Shown: positions 36,275 through 44,820 of the stretch, piece by piece | Numbering within the stretch: the first letter of the stretch is position 1 | Layout of the letters: each line of letters begins with the position of its first letter | Assembly (NCBI RefSeq): GCF_021228125.1 | Contig: NZ_JAJQQS010000020.1 | Coordinates: forward strand, 110,988 to 174,987 | DNA: 64,000 nucleotides | Reading direction: 5' to 3' | Source of the DNA: Streptomyces albireticuli | GTDB lineage: Bacteria; Actinomycetota; Actinomycetes; Streptomycetales; Streptomycetaceae | Notes under the pieces: model-generated | Databases searched by the model: none | The model's input: only the letters and a program-made list of their open reading frames with translations | What the model was told of the DNA's origin: nothing | Position numbers and translations under genes: made by a program

Positions 36275-37645
36275 TCAGTTGAGCAGGCCCTGAGCCACCG
36301 CTTCCAGCCCCAGGGCGTTGGCGCCCTTCACCAGAACCACGTCGCCTTCGCGGACGAGCTCCTCGGCCAGGCGCAGCGCCTCCCGCGCGTCTCCGGCCCG
36401 GGAGACGTTCACCTCGCTGGTGATGCAGCGTGCTGCCTCGCCGATCGCGTCCGCGTACTTGCCGCCGACCGTGATCAGCTGGAGGACCCCGGTCTTGGCG
36501 ACCTGGCGGCCGATGCGGTCGTGCCAGGGCCCGGCCTCGCCGCCCAGCTCGGCCATCTGCCCGAGCACGGCGACCATGCGGCGCCCGCCGGCGATGTCCG
36601 ACAGTGCCACCAGCGCGGCCTCCATGCTCTCCGGCGAGGCGTTGAAGGAGTCGTTGATGACGGTCACGTCGCCGTTGTGGTGGACGTCCATCCGGCCACC
36701 GGAGGTGACCTTCGCGCGCTGGAGCGCGGCCGCGATCCGGCCGAACGGCACTCCGGCGGCGAACGCGGTTGCAGCAGCGGCGAGGGCGTTGGTGACGTTG
36801 TGGCGGCCGTGCACGGCGAGCTGGATGCGGACGACTTTGGGCCCGTAACGCAGGGAGAACGAGGGGCGGCCCTCGTCGTCGGTCTTGATGCCGTGGGCGC
36901 GGACGTCGCAGTCGGGGCCGGTGCCAAAGGTGATGACGCGCGCGTCGGTGGCGTTGCGCATGCCGGCGACCAGCGGGTCGTCGCCGTTGAGGACGGCGAC
37001 GCCGTGTGCGGGGAGGGCCTCTACGATCTCGGCCTTCGCGGCCGCGATGGCCTCGCGGCTGCCGAACTCGCCGATGTGCGCGGAGCCGATCCCGAGCACG
37101 GTGGCGATGGTCGGGGGCGCGATCTGGCACAGGTCGGCGATGTGGCCCTTGCCGCGCGCGCCCATCTCCAGGACGAGGTAGCGGGAGTCCTGCCGCACCT
37201 GGGAGACGGTGGTCGGGAAGCCGATCTCGTTGTTGTACGACTTCGGCGTGGCCACCGTCGGCCCGTCCTCGTCGAGGATCCGGCGGAGGAGGTCCTTCGT
37301 CGAGGTCTTGCCGGCGGAGCCGGTGATCGCGACGATCGTGCCCGTGTACCGGGAAGCGACGGCGGTGGCGATGCCGGCCATCGCGCCCAGCACGTCGGCG
37401 ACCAGGACGGAGGGGATGCCGACGGGGCGGGAGGCGAGGACGGCGGCAACGCCGCCTTCGTAGGCCTGCTCGGCGAAGTCGTGGCCGTCGACCTGCTTGC
37501 CGGGCAGGCAGCAGAACAGCCCGCCGCTGGCGACCTTCTTGCTGTTGAAGGACAGCGGGCCGGTCACCAGGGAGGCCGGGTCGGCGCCGTCCGTCAGGGT
37601 GCCGCCGGTCGCCTCAGCGATCTCGGCCAAGGTCATGGGGATCAC
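36275..37645 (-). CDS. MurF-like Mur ligase
   Basis: 456 aa from a GTG at 37645 (AAGGAG upstream). It has the N-terminal MurF domain (VIPMTLAEIAEATGG, FNSKKVASGGLFCCLPG), P-loop VAITGSAGKTSTKDLL, YNNEIGFPTTVSQV, LEMGARGKGHIADLC, GSAHIGEFGS and the C-terminal ligase domain (NDSFNASPESMEAAL, LGQMAELG, KGANALGLEAV). Canonical MurF adds D-Ala-D-Ala to UDP-MurNAc-tripeptide in the cytoplasm. In an accessory operon with a Ddl-like ligase it may supply resistant or altered wall precursors, or join a dipeptide to another carboxylate. It overlaps the peptidase-like gene by 32 bases. Confidence 0.9.
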   Translation of the reverse strand: MIPMTLAEIAEATGGTLTDGADPASLVTGPLSFNSKKVASGGLFCCLPGKQVDGHDFAEQAYEGGVAAVLASRPVGIPSVLVADVLGAMAGIATAVASRYTGTIVAITGSAGKTSTKDLLRRILDEDGPTVATPKSYNNEIGFPTTVSQVRQDSRYLVLEMGARGKGHIADLCQIAPPTIATVLGIGSAHIGEFGSREAIAAAKAEIVEALPAHGVAVLNGDDPLVAGMRNATDARVITFGTGPDCDVRAHGIKTDDEGRPSFSLRYGPKVVRIQLAVHGRHNVTNALAAAATAFAAGVPFGRIAAALQRAKVTSGGRMDVHHNGDVTVINDSFNASPESMEAALVALSDIAGGRRMVAVLGQMAELGGEAGPWHDRIGRQVAKTGVLQLITVGGKYADAIGEAARCITSEVNVSRAGDAREALRLAEELVREGDVVLVKGANALGLEAVAQGLLN

Positions 37646-38285
37646 GTTGTGCTTCTCCTTCGGTCGGGCCTGCCAGGACGACGCCCCGGCCCGCGTAGAA
37701 GCGGTCCAGCGCCGTCCAGGAGACCGGTGCGAATTCCTGGGACCGGCCGGGCAGGCCGGAGGGGTTATGCAGCAGGACACCGCCGTCGCGGGCGCCGACG
37801 ACGAGCACGAGGTGCCCACCACGGGATGGGGGCGTCACCTCGGGGGTGCGGACACTCTTGTGGACCGACACCATCACCAGGCGCCCGCGGGCGATCTCCG
37901 CCCGGATCTCGGTGGCGGGCAGCTCAGCGGCGGCCCGCGCGTACGCGCCCCACCGGGCGGTGACGAAGCTGGCGAAGGGCTGGTAGATCAGGCCCTTCAC
38001 CTGGTCGCCGTCGCGGATGTAGGCGCCGGCCTCCTGGAGCTCGCCGACCAGGGGTACGGACGGCGGCACCGGCAGGCCCCAGAAGTCCAGCGCCATCCGC
38101 AGGCACGCGACCCCGCACATCCGCGGGGCCCAGAACGCGTACTCCTCCGGAGTCGCGGCGCCGGACTTCTGCCACAAAGGATCGGTGGACACCTGCCTGG
38201 ACCCAGTGATGAACGCGGGGACCAGGTCAGGCGATTCCCACTGCGAGTAGTAGGGAACGGGGTGCGCGGTCGCAGAGGCAGTCAT
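37614..38285 (-). CDS. C39-like papain-fold protein
   Basis: 223 aa. VPYYSQWESPDLV, then FWAPRMCGVACLRMALDFWG with Cys57 as the probable nucleophile (a second Cys at 61), RLVMVSVHKSVR, GGHLVLVVGARDGGVLLHNPSG with His and Asn/Asp of the triad. This is the C39/papain-like fold used by bacteriocin-leader peptidases and many stand-alone actinobacterial proteins. There is no membrane or signal segment, so it acts in the cytoplasm. Placed between the ATP-grasp ligase and the MurF-like gene, it could cleave or transfer a peptide made there. Confidence 0.8.
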   Translation of the reverse strand: MTASATAHPVPYYSQWESPDLVPAFITGSRQVSTDPLWQKSGAATPEEYAFWAPRMCGVACLRMALDFWGLPVPPSVPLVGELQEAGAYIRDGDQVKGLIYQPFASFVTARWGAYARAAAELPATEIRAEIARGRLVMVSVHKSVRTPEVTPPSRGGHLVLVVGARDGGVLLHNPSGLPGRSQEFAPVSWTALDRFYAGRGVVLAGPTEGEAQRDPHDLGRDR

Positions 38286-38301
38286 GCCCCCACAGTCTGC
38301 T

Positions 38302-39270
38302 CTACGGCACGTACGCGGGCTTGCTGAACGCCGTGGCGACCAGGTGACGGATCAGCTCGTCGTAGCCGATACCGCCCGCCTGCGCCATCGTCGCGAGGTT
38401 CCCTGCCTGCGACAGGCCGGGCACCGTGTTGATCTCCAGCACCGGCATCCGGCCCGACGGCGCGCACAGGAAGTCCACCCGGGAGACGCCGTGCGCGCCC
38501 ACCAGGCGATGTACCCGGAGAGCCACCTGCTCCATCACCTTCGTCTGGGCCTCGGGGAGGTTCGAGGGGCAGTGCTCGGTGCGCAGGGCCCTGTCGTGCT
38601 TGGCCTCGTAGTCGTAGAATGGGCGGCCATTCACCTCGACGTCCAGGAGGGGCAGCACCGTCAGCTTGCCGCCGACCTCGAGGATGCCGGCCGAGCAGGG
38701 CGTGCCGGGGATGTACTCCTCGGCCATGTACCGCTCGTAGCTGCGCTGCCGGGCCCGCTCCAGGAGCGCGTCGAGCTCGTTCGCATCGTGCGCGATGCCG
38801 GAGGCGAGGCTGCCGCCGCCGGCCACCGGCTTGACGAAGACGGGGAAGCCCAGGCTGTGCTGGACGCTGGAGGTGGCGGTGGCCGTCGACCACGAGGGGT
38901 GGATCGCGATGGCCTTCGGGGTGTCGATGCCCTCGGCGCGCAGCAGGTTCTTCGTGGTCACCTTGTCCATGCCGACCGCGGAGGCCAGGACGCCGGAGCC
39001 GGTGTAGCTGATGCCGAGCGTCTCAAGCGCGCCCTGGAGTTTGCCGTCCTCGCCGCCGGGGCCGTGGGAGGCGATCAGGGCGACGTCGATGCGGTCGCGC
39101 AGGCCGCCGAGGTCGAGGCCGGTGAGGTCGATCAGCTCTGCGTGCAGGCCCTGTGCGGTGAGGGACTTCAGTGCCGCTTCCCCGGAGGCGATCGAGCCGG
39201 GGCGCTCGGGGGATTCGCCCCCGCACAGGACGCCGATGCGTTGGCCGGGAAGGGTGGGAGTTTCGAGCAT
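38302..39270 (-). CDS. D-alanine-D-alanine ligase-like ATP-grasp enzyme
   Basis: 322 aa, slightly short for Ddl. It shows IGVLCGGESPERPGSIASGE, SHGPGGEDGKLQGALETLGI, YTGSGVLASAVGMDK, FPVFVKPVAGGGSLASGI, EEYIPG, and the Mg-binding end SRVDFLCAPSGRMPVLEINT followed by VPGLSQ. These are Ddl blocks, but usual Ddl has SVGI/GSSxG where this has GGGSLASG, and the omega-loop segment (YDYEAKHDRALRTEH) is unlike chromosomal Ddl. Substrate specificity therefore may differ from D-Ala plus D-Ala. A GGGAG site precedes the ATG; 16 bp separate it from the next gene. Confidence 0.85.
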   Translation of the reverse strand: MLETPTLPGQRIGVLCGGESPERPGSIASGEAALKSLTAQGLHAELIDLTGLDLGGLRDRIDVALIASHGPGGEDGKLQGALETLGISYTGSGVLASAVGMDKVTTKNLLRAEGIDTPKAIAIHPSWSTATATSSVQHSLGFPVFVKPVAGGGSLASGIAHDANELDALLERARQRSYERYMAEEYIPGTPCSAGILEVGGKLTVLPLLDVEVNGRPFYDYEAKHDRALRTEHCPSNLPEAQTKVMEQVALRVHRLVGAHGVSRVDFLCAPSGRMPVLEINTVPGLSQAGNLATMAQAGGIGYDELIRHLVATAFSKPAYVP

Positions 39271-39448
39271 GGGTACGCTCCCTGGTGAATTGGAGTGGTG
39301 CTCCAGTTGGGGCGCCCCCGGGTGGTGTGGTTGCCTCGCTCGCGTACGCGGTGGAAGGCTGCGCGAGCTGCTTGGCCACGTGCCAGGGGTGCCCTGGTGG
39401 CCGTCCCGGGCCCGGGTGGGTTCCTCCGGTGCCCGGGACGGACGTCTC

Positions 39449-39976
39449 CTATGCGGTTCGCTCCACCGGCACGGGTCGGCCGAACCGGAGGTTGGCGAAC
39501 GCCTCGTGCTGCCATGCCTCCCACATCGCGCGGACGCGGCGTGCCTGGTAGGGCTGGGTGTGCTCGGCGAGGTCGTCGAGGGTCATCCAGAGGTAGTCGT
39601 CCAGCTCCGGCTCCATGCCGGGCTCGGCCGCCGGCAGCTGGATCTCCGCCGTGGCGGGCACCGGGCGGCACAGGTAGACGAGGTTCTGCCCCATCGCCGA
39701 GCCCGTCTCACTGTTCGCGGGCACCCAGTCCTTGCCGAGGAGGCGCACGACGCCCGGCACGATGCCGGTCTCGCGCTTGACGTGCCGGAGCATGGCCTCC
39801 CAGTCGGGCTCCAGATGGTCGGCGTGGCCGCCGGGCAGCTGGTAGAAGCCCTTCTTCAGCCCGTAGTTCGCGCGGACCATCAGCACGGCGTCCTCCCGGT
39901 CCTCCCCCGGGAGGCGGGGGATCCAGGCGAGACCGCCGATCCGGCACGGCGGCGGGGCGGCGAGGTTTATCGTCAT
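39449..39976 (-). CDS. Nudix hydrolase, first gene of the ligase operon
   Basis: 175 aa; ATG at 39976 behind GGGAG. GFYQLPGGHADHLEPDWEAM continuing to LRHVKRETGIV is a Nudix box with G, E and RE..G positions, though the usual REUxEE is KRET. Flanking PCRIGGLAWIPRLPG and VMVRANYGLKKG fit. Nudix enzymes hydrolyse nucleoside diphosphate derivatives; with Mur-type neighbours a UDP-linked substrate is conceivable. 178 bp without a gene separate it from the Ddl-like gene. Confidence 0.82.
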   Translation of the reverse strand: MTINLAAPPPCRIGGLAWIPRLPGEDREDAVLMVRANYGLKKGFYQLPGGHADHLEPDWEAMLRHVKRETGIVPGVVRLLGKDWVPANSETGSAMGQNLVYLCRPVPATAEIQLPAAEPGMEPELDDYLWMTLDDLAEHTQPYQARRVRAMWEAWQHEAFANLRFGRPVPVERTA

Positions 39977-40034
39977 GGGCTTCTCCCTTAGATGTTCGCG
40001 TTGATGGGATGTCAGGTGGGCTGGGTGGTGGCCC

Positions 40035-40066
40035 GCACGCCCCCGGCGATCAAGGTGGGGGCGTGC
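40035..40066 (-). promoter_or_regulatory. Leader hairpin 1 (10-bp stem)
   Basis: Arms GCACGCCCCC and GGGGGCGTGC with a 12-base loop, 59 bases ahead of the Nudix ATG on its transcript. With the two hairpins further upstream it forms a structured leader for the ligase operon. Confidence 0.55.
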
Positions 40067-40085
40067 AGGCCCAGCAGGCCGGCGA

Positions 40086-40113
40086 CAGCCACACTCCGCC
40101 CGCGGTGTGGCTG
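40086..40113 (-). promoter_or_regulatory. Leader hairpin 2 (9-bp stem)
   Basis: Arms CAGCCACAC and GTGTGGCTG with a 10-base loop, in the middle of the leader. Confidence 0.55.
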
Positions 40114-40208
40114 CCCCGCCGCCGGACTCGCAGCGGCAGCAGCGCGTCCCTTCCACGGGGGAGTGCACAGGGACGCGGCCGGCCACAGCCACCCCCGGGC
40201 CGCGGTGA

Positions 40209-40235
40209 CCGGACAGTCGCGGCATCGCTGTCCGG
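40209..40235 (-). promoter_or_regulatory. Leader hairpin 3 (8-bp stem)
   Basis: Arms CCGGACAG and CTGTCCGG with an 11-base loop, 29 bases behind the stop of the 60-aa gene. It may be its terminator or an attenuator. GGGGACAG occurs twice just beside it (40239-40257). Confidence 0.5.
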
Positions 40236-40263
40236 CCGGGGACAGGGCCCGGGGACAGCCGGT

Positions 40264-40446
40264 CTAGGGGGTCGCGGCCCGCGCGGCGCGCTCCTGGGCG
40301 GCGACGTTGACGCCCCGGAGGCGGCCGTGGAGGAGCGGCACCAGGTCCTTCGGCCAGTCCAGCGACGGCGACCGGGGGCTGCGGCGGGGGACAGCGGCGG
40401 CGCGTCCGTACGGCCGGGCTATGAAGTGCTGCTGCGAGGTGGTCAT
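40264..40446 (-). CDS. Small hypothetical protein, 60 aa
   Basis: MTTSQQHFIARPYGRAAAVP, then RRSPRSPSLDWPKDLVPLLH and an Ala/Arg tail. GGAAGAG lies 6-12 bases before the ATG. Basic, no Cys, no membrane segment. It lies directly upstream of the structured leader of the ligase operon and downstream of a micro membrane gene. A precursor peptide is one possibility given the peptidase-like and ligase genes that follow, but there is no recognisable leader/core pattern. Confidence 0.5.
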   Translation of the reverse strand: MTTSQQHFIARPYGRAAAVPRRSPRSPSLDWPKDLVPLLHGRLRGVNVAAQERAARAATP

Positions 40447-40495
40447 GGTCTCTTCCGTGTGATCATCCGATTCGAACGGCGGGTCTGTCGCCGGG

Positions 40496-40606
40496 CTACA
40501 GGAGCAGGAACAGCACGGCGCCGGCGGCGGCGCCGGTCACCGCGAGGCCGATGAACAGGTCGATCACCCATTGCGGCTGGCCGTACAGGAGTCGAGGCAG
40601 GCGCAT
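40496..40606 (-). CDS. Micro membrane protein, 36 aa
   Basis: MRLPRLLYGQPQWVIDLFIG followed by LAVTGAAAGAVLFLLL: one predicted membrane helix from about residue 14 to the end, with a short basic N-terminus. GGAGGA sits six bases before the ATG, an almost ideal ribosome site. The gene is 49 bp upstream of the 60-aa gene on the same strand. Confidence 0.6.
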   Translation of the reverse strand: MRLPRLLYGQPQWVIDLFIGLAVTGAAAGAVLFLLL

Positions 40607-40989
40607 CAGGTCCTCCGCGTGGCTGGGGTCGGATGGCCCCGCCCTCGCGCCGAGGAGAGGGGTGAACGAGCTCTCGGCGAGAGGGGCGGGGCCGGTGTTC
40701 CGCGCCGGCCCGCCAGCCCTGGCCGAAGGGGCGGGCGGCCCGGCGCGGGTTCCCCCGTTGCGGCCCAGTGAGGTAGGCCGCGGTGGCCACCGTCCCGCCG
40801 GGCGTCAGGGGCGGAAACGGGGCCGTCTGGAAGGTCGCGGAGAGCACAGCTTCCCCGGGAGGCTCCCCGCGACCAGCTTGGGGAGGGGGCGTTCGCGATC
40901 ATCGGCACGCGCGAACGCCCCCGGGTGGGCCGCACCGCACGACCGGCGGCGATGGAACCGGTCGTCGCCATCGGGTACGGCCCAGGTCT
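40607..40989. other. Gene-free stretch upstream of the micro-genes
   Basis: 383 bp with no supported gene. It probably contains the promoter for the leftward micro-gene/ligase operon. Nothing else seen. Confidence 0.35.
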
Positions 40990-41487
40990 CTACGTGGACG
41001 CAGCCGATGCCCGCGGGGGCCGGGCGGAAGGGTCGCCGTCCGCCGGGTGGCCGCCGAGCCTGGAGGCCGAGTCGGGGAGCTGGTCGAGTTTCTGCCGGTG
41101 ACCGCGCAGCTCCCGGACGATCCTGGCCAGGCTCCGGCAGTACGTGAACGCGCTGTCCAGGCCGTCCCCCAGGCTCAGCTCCTGCGCCCGGTAGATGGCC
41201 TCGTCAGCGCTCTTCTCGACGGCGACGCGGCGCGGGTCGTCCACCCGAAGCAGGTCCTTCGCGGTGTTCTTGACCCGCGGGGCCTCCTCGTCGATATGCC
41301 GGCGGAGCCGCAGCGCCGACGACGCCATGACCCCGTACTCCGGCGGGTCCGCCGCGTCGAGGATCACGGTGGTGACGCGCTCGATGTCCGCGTCCGCGTC
41401 CATGACGCGTTTCGCCCGGGACAGAAGGGTCGGCTGAGTCGTGTGTGTTCCTCCGTTGGTCACAGCTGTACCAGGCCAGACAGACAT
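40990..41487 (-). CDS. DUF6415-type protein
   Basis: 165 aa from the ATG at 41487 (AAGGAG nine bases upstream). Mostly helical: ALRLRRHIDEEAPRVKNTAK, ADEAIYRAQELSLGDGLDSA, YCRSLARIVRELRGHRQKLD. The pattern (two long helices, RRVAVEKSADEA, a closing SLARxVREL helix) matches what I know as DUF6415, found near natural-product genes and XRE regulators in Streptomyces. Function unknown. It is divergent from the XRE gene across 300 bp. Confidence 0.65.
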   Translation of the reverse strand: MSVWPGTAVTNGGTHTTQPTLLSRAKRVMDADADIERVTTVILDAADPPEYGVMASSALRLRRHIDEEAPRVKNTAKDLLRVDDPRRVAVEKSADEAIYRAQELSLGDGLDSAFTYCRSLARIVRELRGHRQKLDQLPDSASRLGGHPADGDPSARPPRASAAST

Positions 41488-41787
41488 GACGGGGTGCTCC
41501 TTAGAGCTGCGCGGGCACGCAGCACGGGGATGGGGCGCGCTGACCGGCACCCGGTGGTACCGCCCAGCGACCGGAGCCTGAAGACGCCGCAGATTGACCT
41601 GAACGCTCCCGCTGGCTCACGTGTGGGGCGCCGCAGGGCGGGCATCACGACGGCAGGGAATCGAACACAGCGTCAGGCGCCGAGAACTCCGGGCGTCCGG
41701 TTCCGGTGACCAGTATCTGCCCGCGCCCCTATGCTCAACCCCACCCAGGACTTGGCAAACCACATTACTCAAGTGGGGGATACATCT

Positions 41788-42633
41788 ATGGCTGCCCCAG
41801 GGCCACTTGACGCGTATCAACGCCGTAAGGAAGAGCTCGCCGCGGCCATCAAGCAGCACCGGCTGGCCAAGGGGTGGACCCAGGTAGATCTCGGCAAGGC
41901 CGTCGCGCTCGACCACACCACGGTCGCCCACTTCGAGAAAGGTCGATTCCCACCTCGACGCGACGTCGCCCAGCGCATCGACGACGCCTTGGAAGCCCGC
42001 GGGGCCATCTTCAGGCTCCGCGACGAACTCGACGACAACCCCGACTCGGCGACGTTTCAGAAGTACCTGCGCGGCCAGCGGCAGGCTAAGAACATCTGGC
42101 AGATCTGCGGCATCACCATGCCGACGATGCTGGAGACGGACGAGTTCGCCACCAAGCAGCTCGTTGCCGCGATGCCCCTTCTGGGCGGAGATCTGAACGA
42201 CAAGATCGCCTATCGCGCCGAACTGCGCAACATCCTGCACCAGCCATCGGCGCCCACTCTGCACGTCGTGCTAAATGAAGCGGTGTTACACAGGGTGATC
42301 GGTGGGCCGGCCATGATGCGTGCTCAGCTCCTCCATCTCGTGGAGCGATCGCGAGCGACAAACGTGGATCTTCGTGTCTTTCCTTCCGAAGGCAATGATT
42401 TCAGCGTTGACGCCGGATTCGTTGCAATCTGGGACCGGCCGGGCAAGCATTCGATCGCTTGGCGACCACTTGGCATGCAGGGAACGTTCCATCTACGGCG
42501 TGCTGACGTGGAAGAACTCATGCGCCTTTATGATCACATGCGCGGCTTGACGCTCGGACACGAGGAGTCAAGAACGCTCATTCACAAGGTTGTTGAGGAG
42601 TCATACCCGTGCGCATCACATGTCCTGACCTGA
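41788..42633 (+). CDS. XRE-family regulator with DUF5753-type C-terminus
   Basis: 281 aa from the ATG at 41788 (GGGGGA upstream). HTH domain at about 15-70: AIKQHRLAKGWTQVDLGKAV, HTTVAHFEKGRFPP. The C-terminal 190 residues carry the DUF5753 blocks: WQICGITMPTMLETDEFATK, LHVVLNEAVLHRVIGGPAMM, QLLHLVERSRATNVDLRVFP, FVAIWDRPGKHSIAW. Streptomyces pairs such regulators with a DUF397 partner, as here. It probably controls nearby genes. Confidence 0.92.
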   Translation: MAAPGPLDAYQRRKEELAAAIKQHRLAKGWTQVDLGKAVALDHTTVAHFEKGRFPPRRDVAQRIDDALEARGAIFRLRDELDDNPDSATFQKYLRGQRQAKNIWQICGITMPTMLETDEFATKQLVAAMPLLGGDLNDKIAYRAELRNILHQPSAPTLHVVLNEAVLHRVIGGPAMMRAQLLHLVERSRATNVDLRVFPSEGNDFSVDAGFVAIWDRPGKHSIAWRPLGMQGTFHLRRADVEELMRLYDHMRGLTLGHEESRTLIHKVVEESYPCASHVLT

Positions 42634-42836
42634 CGACAGCTAAATGGCGCAAGAGCACCTACAGTGGCAACGGCGGAGGCTGCGTCGTGATCGCAGAGCA
42701 GTATCCAGGGATCATGCCGATCGGGGACTCGAAGGATCTCTCGCGAGCCCCCATCATCGTGACCCGTGGGGCGTTCAGTTCCTTCGTAGCTGCCGTCTCT
42801 GATTCCGATAGTCCCCTGGGAAAGATCCGGGGCTGA
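42609..42836 (+). CDS. DUF397 partner protein
   Basis: 75 aa from a GTG that lies 25 bases inside the end of the XRE gene. WRKSTYSGNGGGCVVIAEQ and PIGDSKDLSRAPIIVTRGAF followed by SSFVAAV are the DUF397 motifs. The family works with XRE/DUF5753 regulators, as a modulator or antitoxin-like partner. The overlap implies coupled translation. Confidence 0.93.
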   Translation: MRITCPDLTTAKWRKSTYSGNGGGCVVIAEQYPGIMPIGDSKDLSRAPIIVTRGAFSSFVAAVSDSDSPLGKIRG

Positions 42837-43025
42837 AGCGCGCCGCCGGCGCAGGCAACAGTCGCCTGCGCCGGTTGGATAAACGTTCACACCACGTGTG
42901 GCCCGACGGCCCGGAGAACCGTTTGCGCCGCATCAAATCCTGAAGCACGGGCTGGCGGAGGCTAGGTAGTCCGCGCCTCCGCCGGCCACGACTACGGATG
43001 GAGCCGCCAAGGGCTGAGGCCGCTG

Positions 43026-44025
43026 CTATTGCTCCGATGTCGTGGAGCGGGCCATCAGCTCTGACAGGGCGCTCTGCGGGGGACTTTCCGTTGTGGATGA
43101 TGGAGACGACCGTTTCCGTGATGGGCATCTCGACGCCGTGACGGTATGCCAGGTCGAGGACGGAGACGCAGGAGGTGACGCCCTCGGCCGTCTGCTTCAC
43201 GGCCGCCGCGGCTTCCGTGACGCTAAGGCCCTGGCCCAGGCGGACTCCGAAGCTGTGGTTTCGGGAAAGGGGCGAGGCGCAGGTGGCGACGAGGTCGCCC
43301 ATGCCGGCGAGCCCAGCGAGGGTGAGCGGGTCCGCGCCCATCGCCTTCCCGAGACGGGTGGTTTCCGCAAGGCCCCGGGTGATGAGCGCGGCTGTGGAGT
43401 TGTTGCCCAGGCCCATGCCGTCGGCGATGCCCACCGCGAGGGCGATCACGTTCTTCACCGCGCCGCCGAGCTCGCACCCGATGACGTCCGTGCTCGTGTA
43501 CGGGCGGAAGTAGGGGGTGTGGCAGGCGTCCTGGAGCCGGGCAGCGACGGCTTCGTCGGGGCAGGCGATGACGGCTGCCGCGGGCTGCCGCGCGGTGATC
43601 TCGCGGGCGAGGTTCGGGCCGGTGAGGACCGCGATGCGTCCCGGCGCCGCCCCCGTCACCTCGGCAACGACTTCGGTCATGCGCTTGCCCGTCCCGACCT
43701 CGACGCCCTTCATCAGCGAGAGCAGCACCGTCTCGACGCCCAGCAGCGGCCCCCAGGAGGCGAGGTTGCCGCGGAGGGTCTGCGCGGTGACGGCCAGCAC
43801 CGCGACCTCGGCGCCCTCGGCGGCCTTCGCTACGTCGGCCGTCGCGGTGATGCCTGGCGGCAGGGCGACGCCGGGGAAGTAGTCCGGGTTGGTTCAGGTC
43901 TCGTTGATCGCATCGACCAGCTCTTGCCGCCGGCCCCAGAGCGTCACCTGACATCCCGCGTCGGCCAGAACCATCGCGAGCGCGGTTCCCCATGAGCCCG
44001 CTCCGAACACGCTCACCCGAACCAT
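43026..44025 (-). pseudogene. gpsA: NAD(P)H-dependent glycerol-3-phosphate dehydrogenase, inactivated
   Basis: From ATG 44025: VSVFGAGSWGTALAMVLADA (Rossmann motif), LWGRRQELVDAINET, then TGA at 43894-43896 where Arg CGA would fit, TNPDYFPGVALPPGI, LMKGVEVGTGKRMTEVVAEV, VLTGPNLAREITARQPAA, GCELGGAVKNVIALAVGIA, GLAGMGDLVATCASPLSRNH, EMPITETVVSIIHNGKSPAE. One extra base near 43075 then shifts the frame; the true end ALSELMARSTTSEQ stops at 43026. The enzyme makes sn-glycerol-3-phosphate for lipids. A second copy beside Mur-type ligases suggests a pathway role, now lost unless a later start is used. Confidence 0.88.
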
Positions 44026-44077
44026 GCCCCACCCCTTCCTTCTCCCCCGTCCACGACTGTGGCCGCCAGCCTAGCGA

Positions 44078-44820
44078 TCAGGCAGGTCGGCGGACCGTGG
44101 CAACGGAGAACCTGCGATAGTCCATCTCCGGGGCCCTGCGCCGCGCCTCGCCGATCATGCGCTCGGCCTGGGCTTCGCCCAGCACGTTGCGCAGTTCGTC
44201 CTCGTGGTCGGCCCACAGCCGGTAGAGGCGCCGCCACATGCCCGGCACGTGCGGCCGCTCGCCTTCGGCTTCGAGCTCCAGGCCCACACGGTCCCACGGC
44301 TTGCTGCTGGCCGGGTGGCGATCGGGCGACGTGATGAGGGCGCGGGCTCCCGGTCGCGGGATGCGCCGGAGTTCCTCGAGCGCGGCCCGCCCGTCGGGGG
44401 CGAAGCTGAAGGCGTCCGCGCAGATCACACCGTCGGCGCTCGCGCTGTCCAGCCCGGTCTCGCCGAGCGTGCCGACGTGGAACGTCGCTCGTCCGGCGGG
44501 AAGGAACTGGTGCGCGCGCCGGTCCGCCAGGCTGACGGCGACGGGGGGGATGTCGATCCCGTCGAGTTCGGCTCCGAGGGCGCGAGCGAGCCATAAGCCG
44601 GCGCCGCCGGTGCCGCACCCGAGATCGACGAGCCGCTGCCTGGGGCGCATTCGCAGGCGGCTGACCATGGTGCCCAGCAGCCGACCTGGGCCGCCAGGGC
44701 GGGCGAGAGGGCCAGGCGCAGGAGGTAGCAGCCGAGCGCCAGGGGGTCCGTACGTCGGCCGGGGGAGCGGGCGGCGCCGTCGGCCGTTCGCGTTGCCTCC
44801 GGGCCCGCGGGCCGGCGCCG
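44078..44820 (-). pseudogene. Class I SAM methyltransferase, N-terminus lost and frameshifted
   Basis: Intact from about 44690 down: LLGTMVSRLRMRPRQRLVDL, GCGTGGAGLWLARALGAELD, GVICADAFSFAPDGRAALEE, LRRIPRPGARALITSPDR, ending YRRFSVATVRRPA. The residues before it (DPLALGCYLLRLALSPALAA) are in another frame, and at about 44820 the sequence changes to a transposase. The insertion of the ISL3 element cut off the start. Substrate unknown. Confidence 0.75.

Noticed and set aside
36275..39270. Glycopeptide (van-type) resistance cluster
   Set aside because: No VanH dehydrogenase, VanX dipeptidase or VanRS pair near the Ddl-like and MurF-like genes.
40264..40446. RiPP precursor peptide
   Set aside because: No Cys/Ser/Thr-rich core, double-Gly leader or known maturase; only position suggests it.
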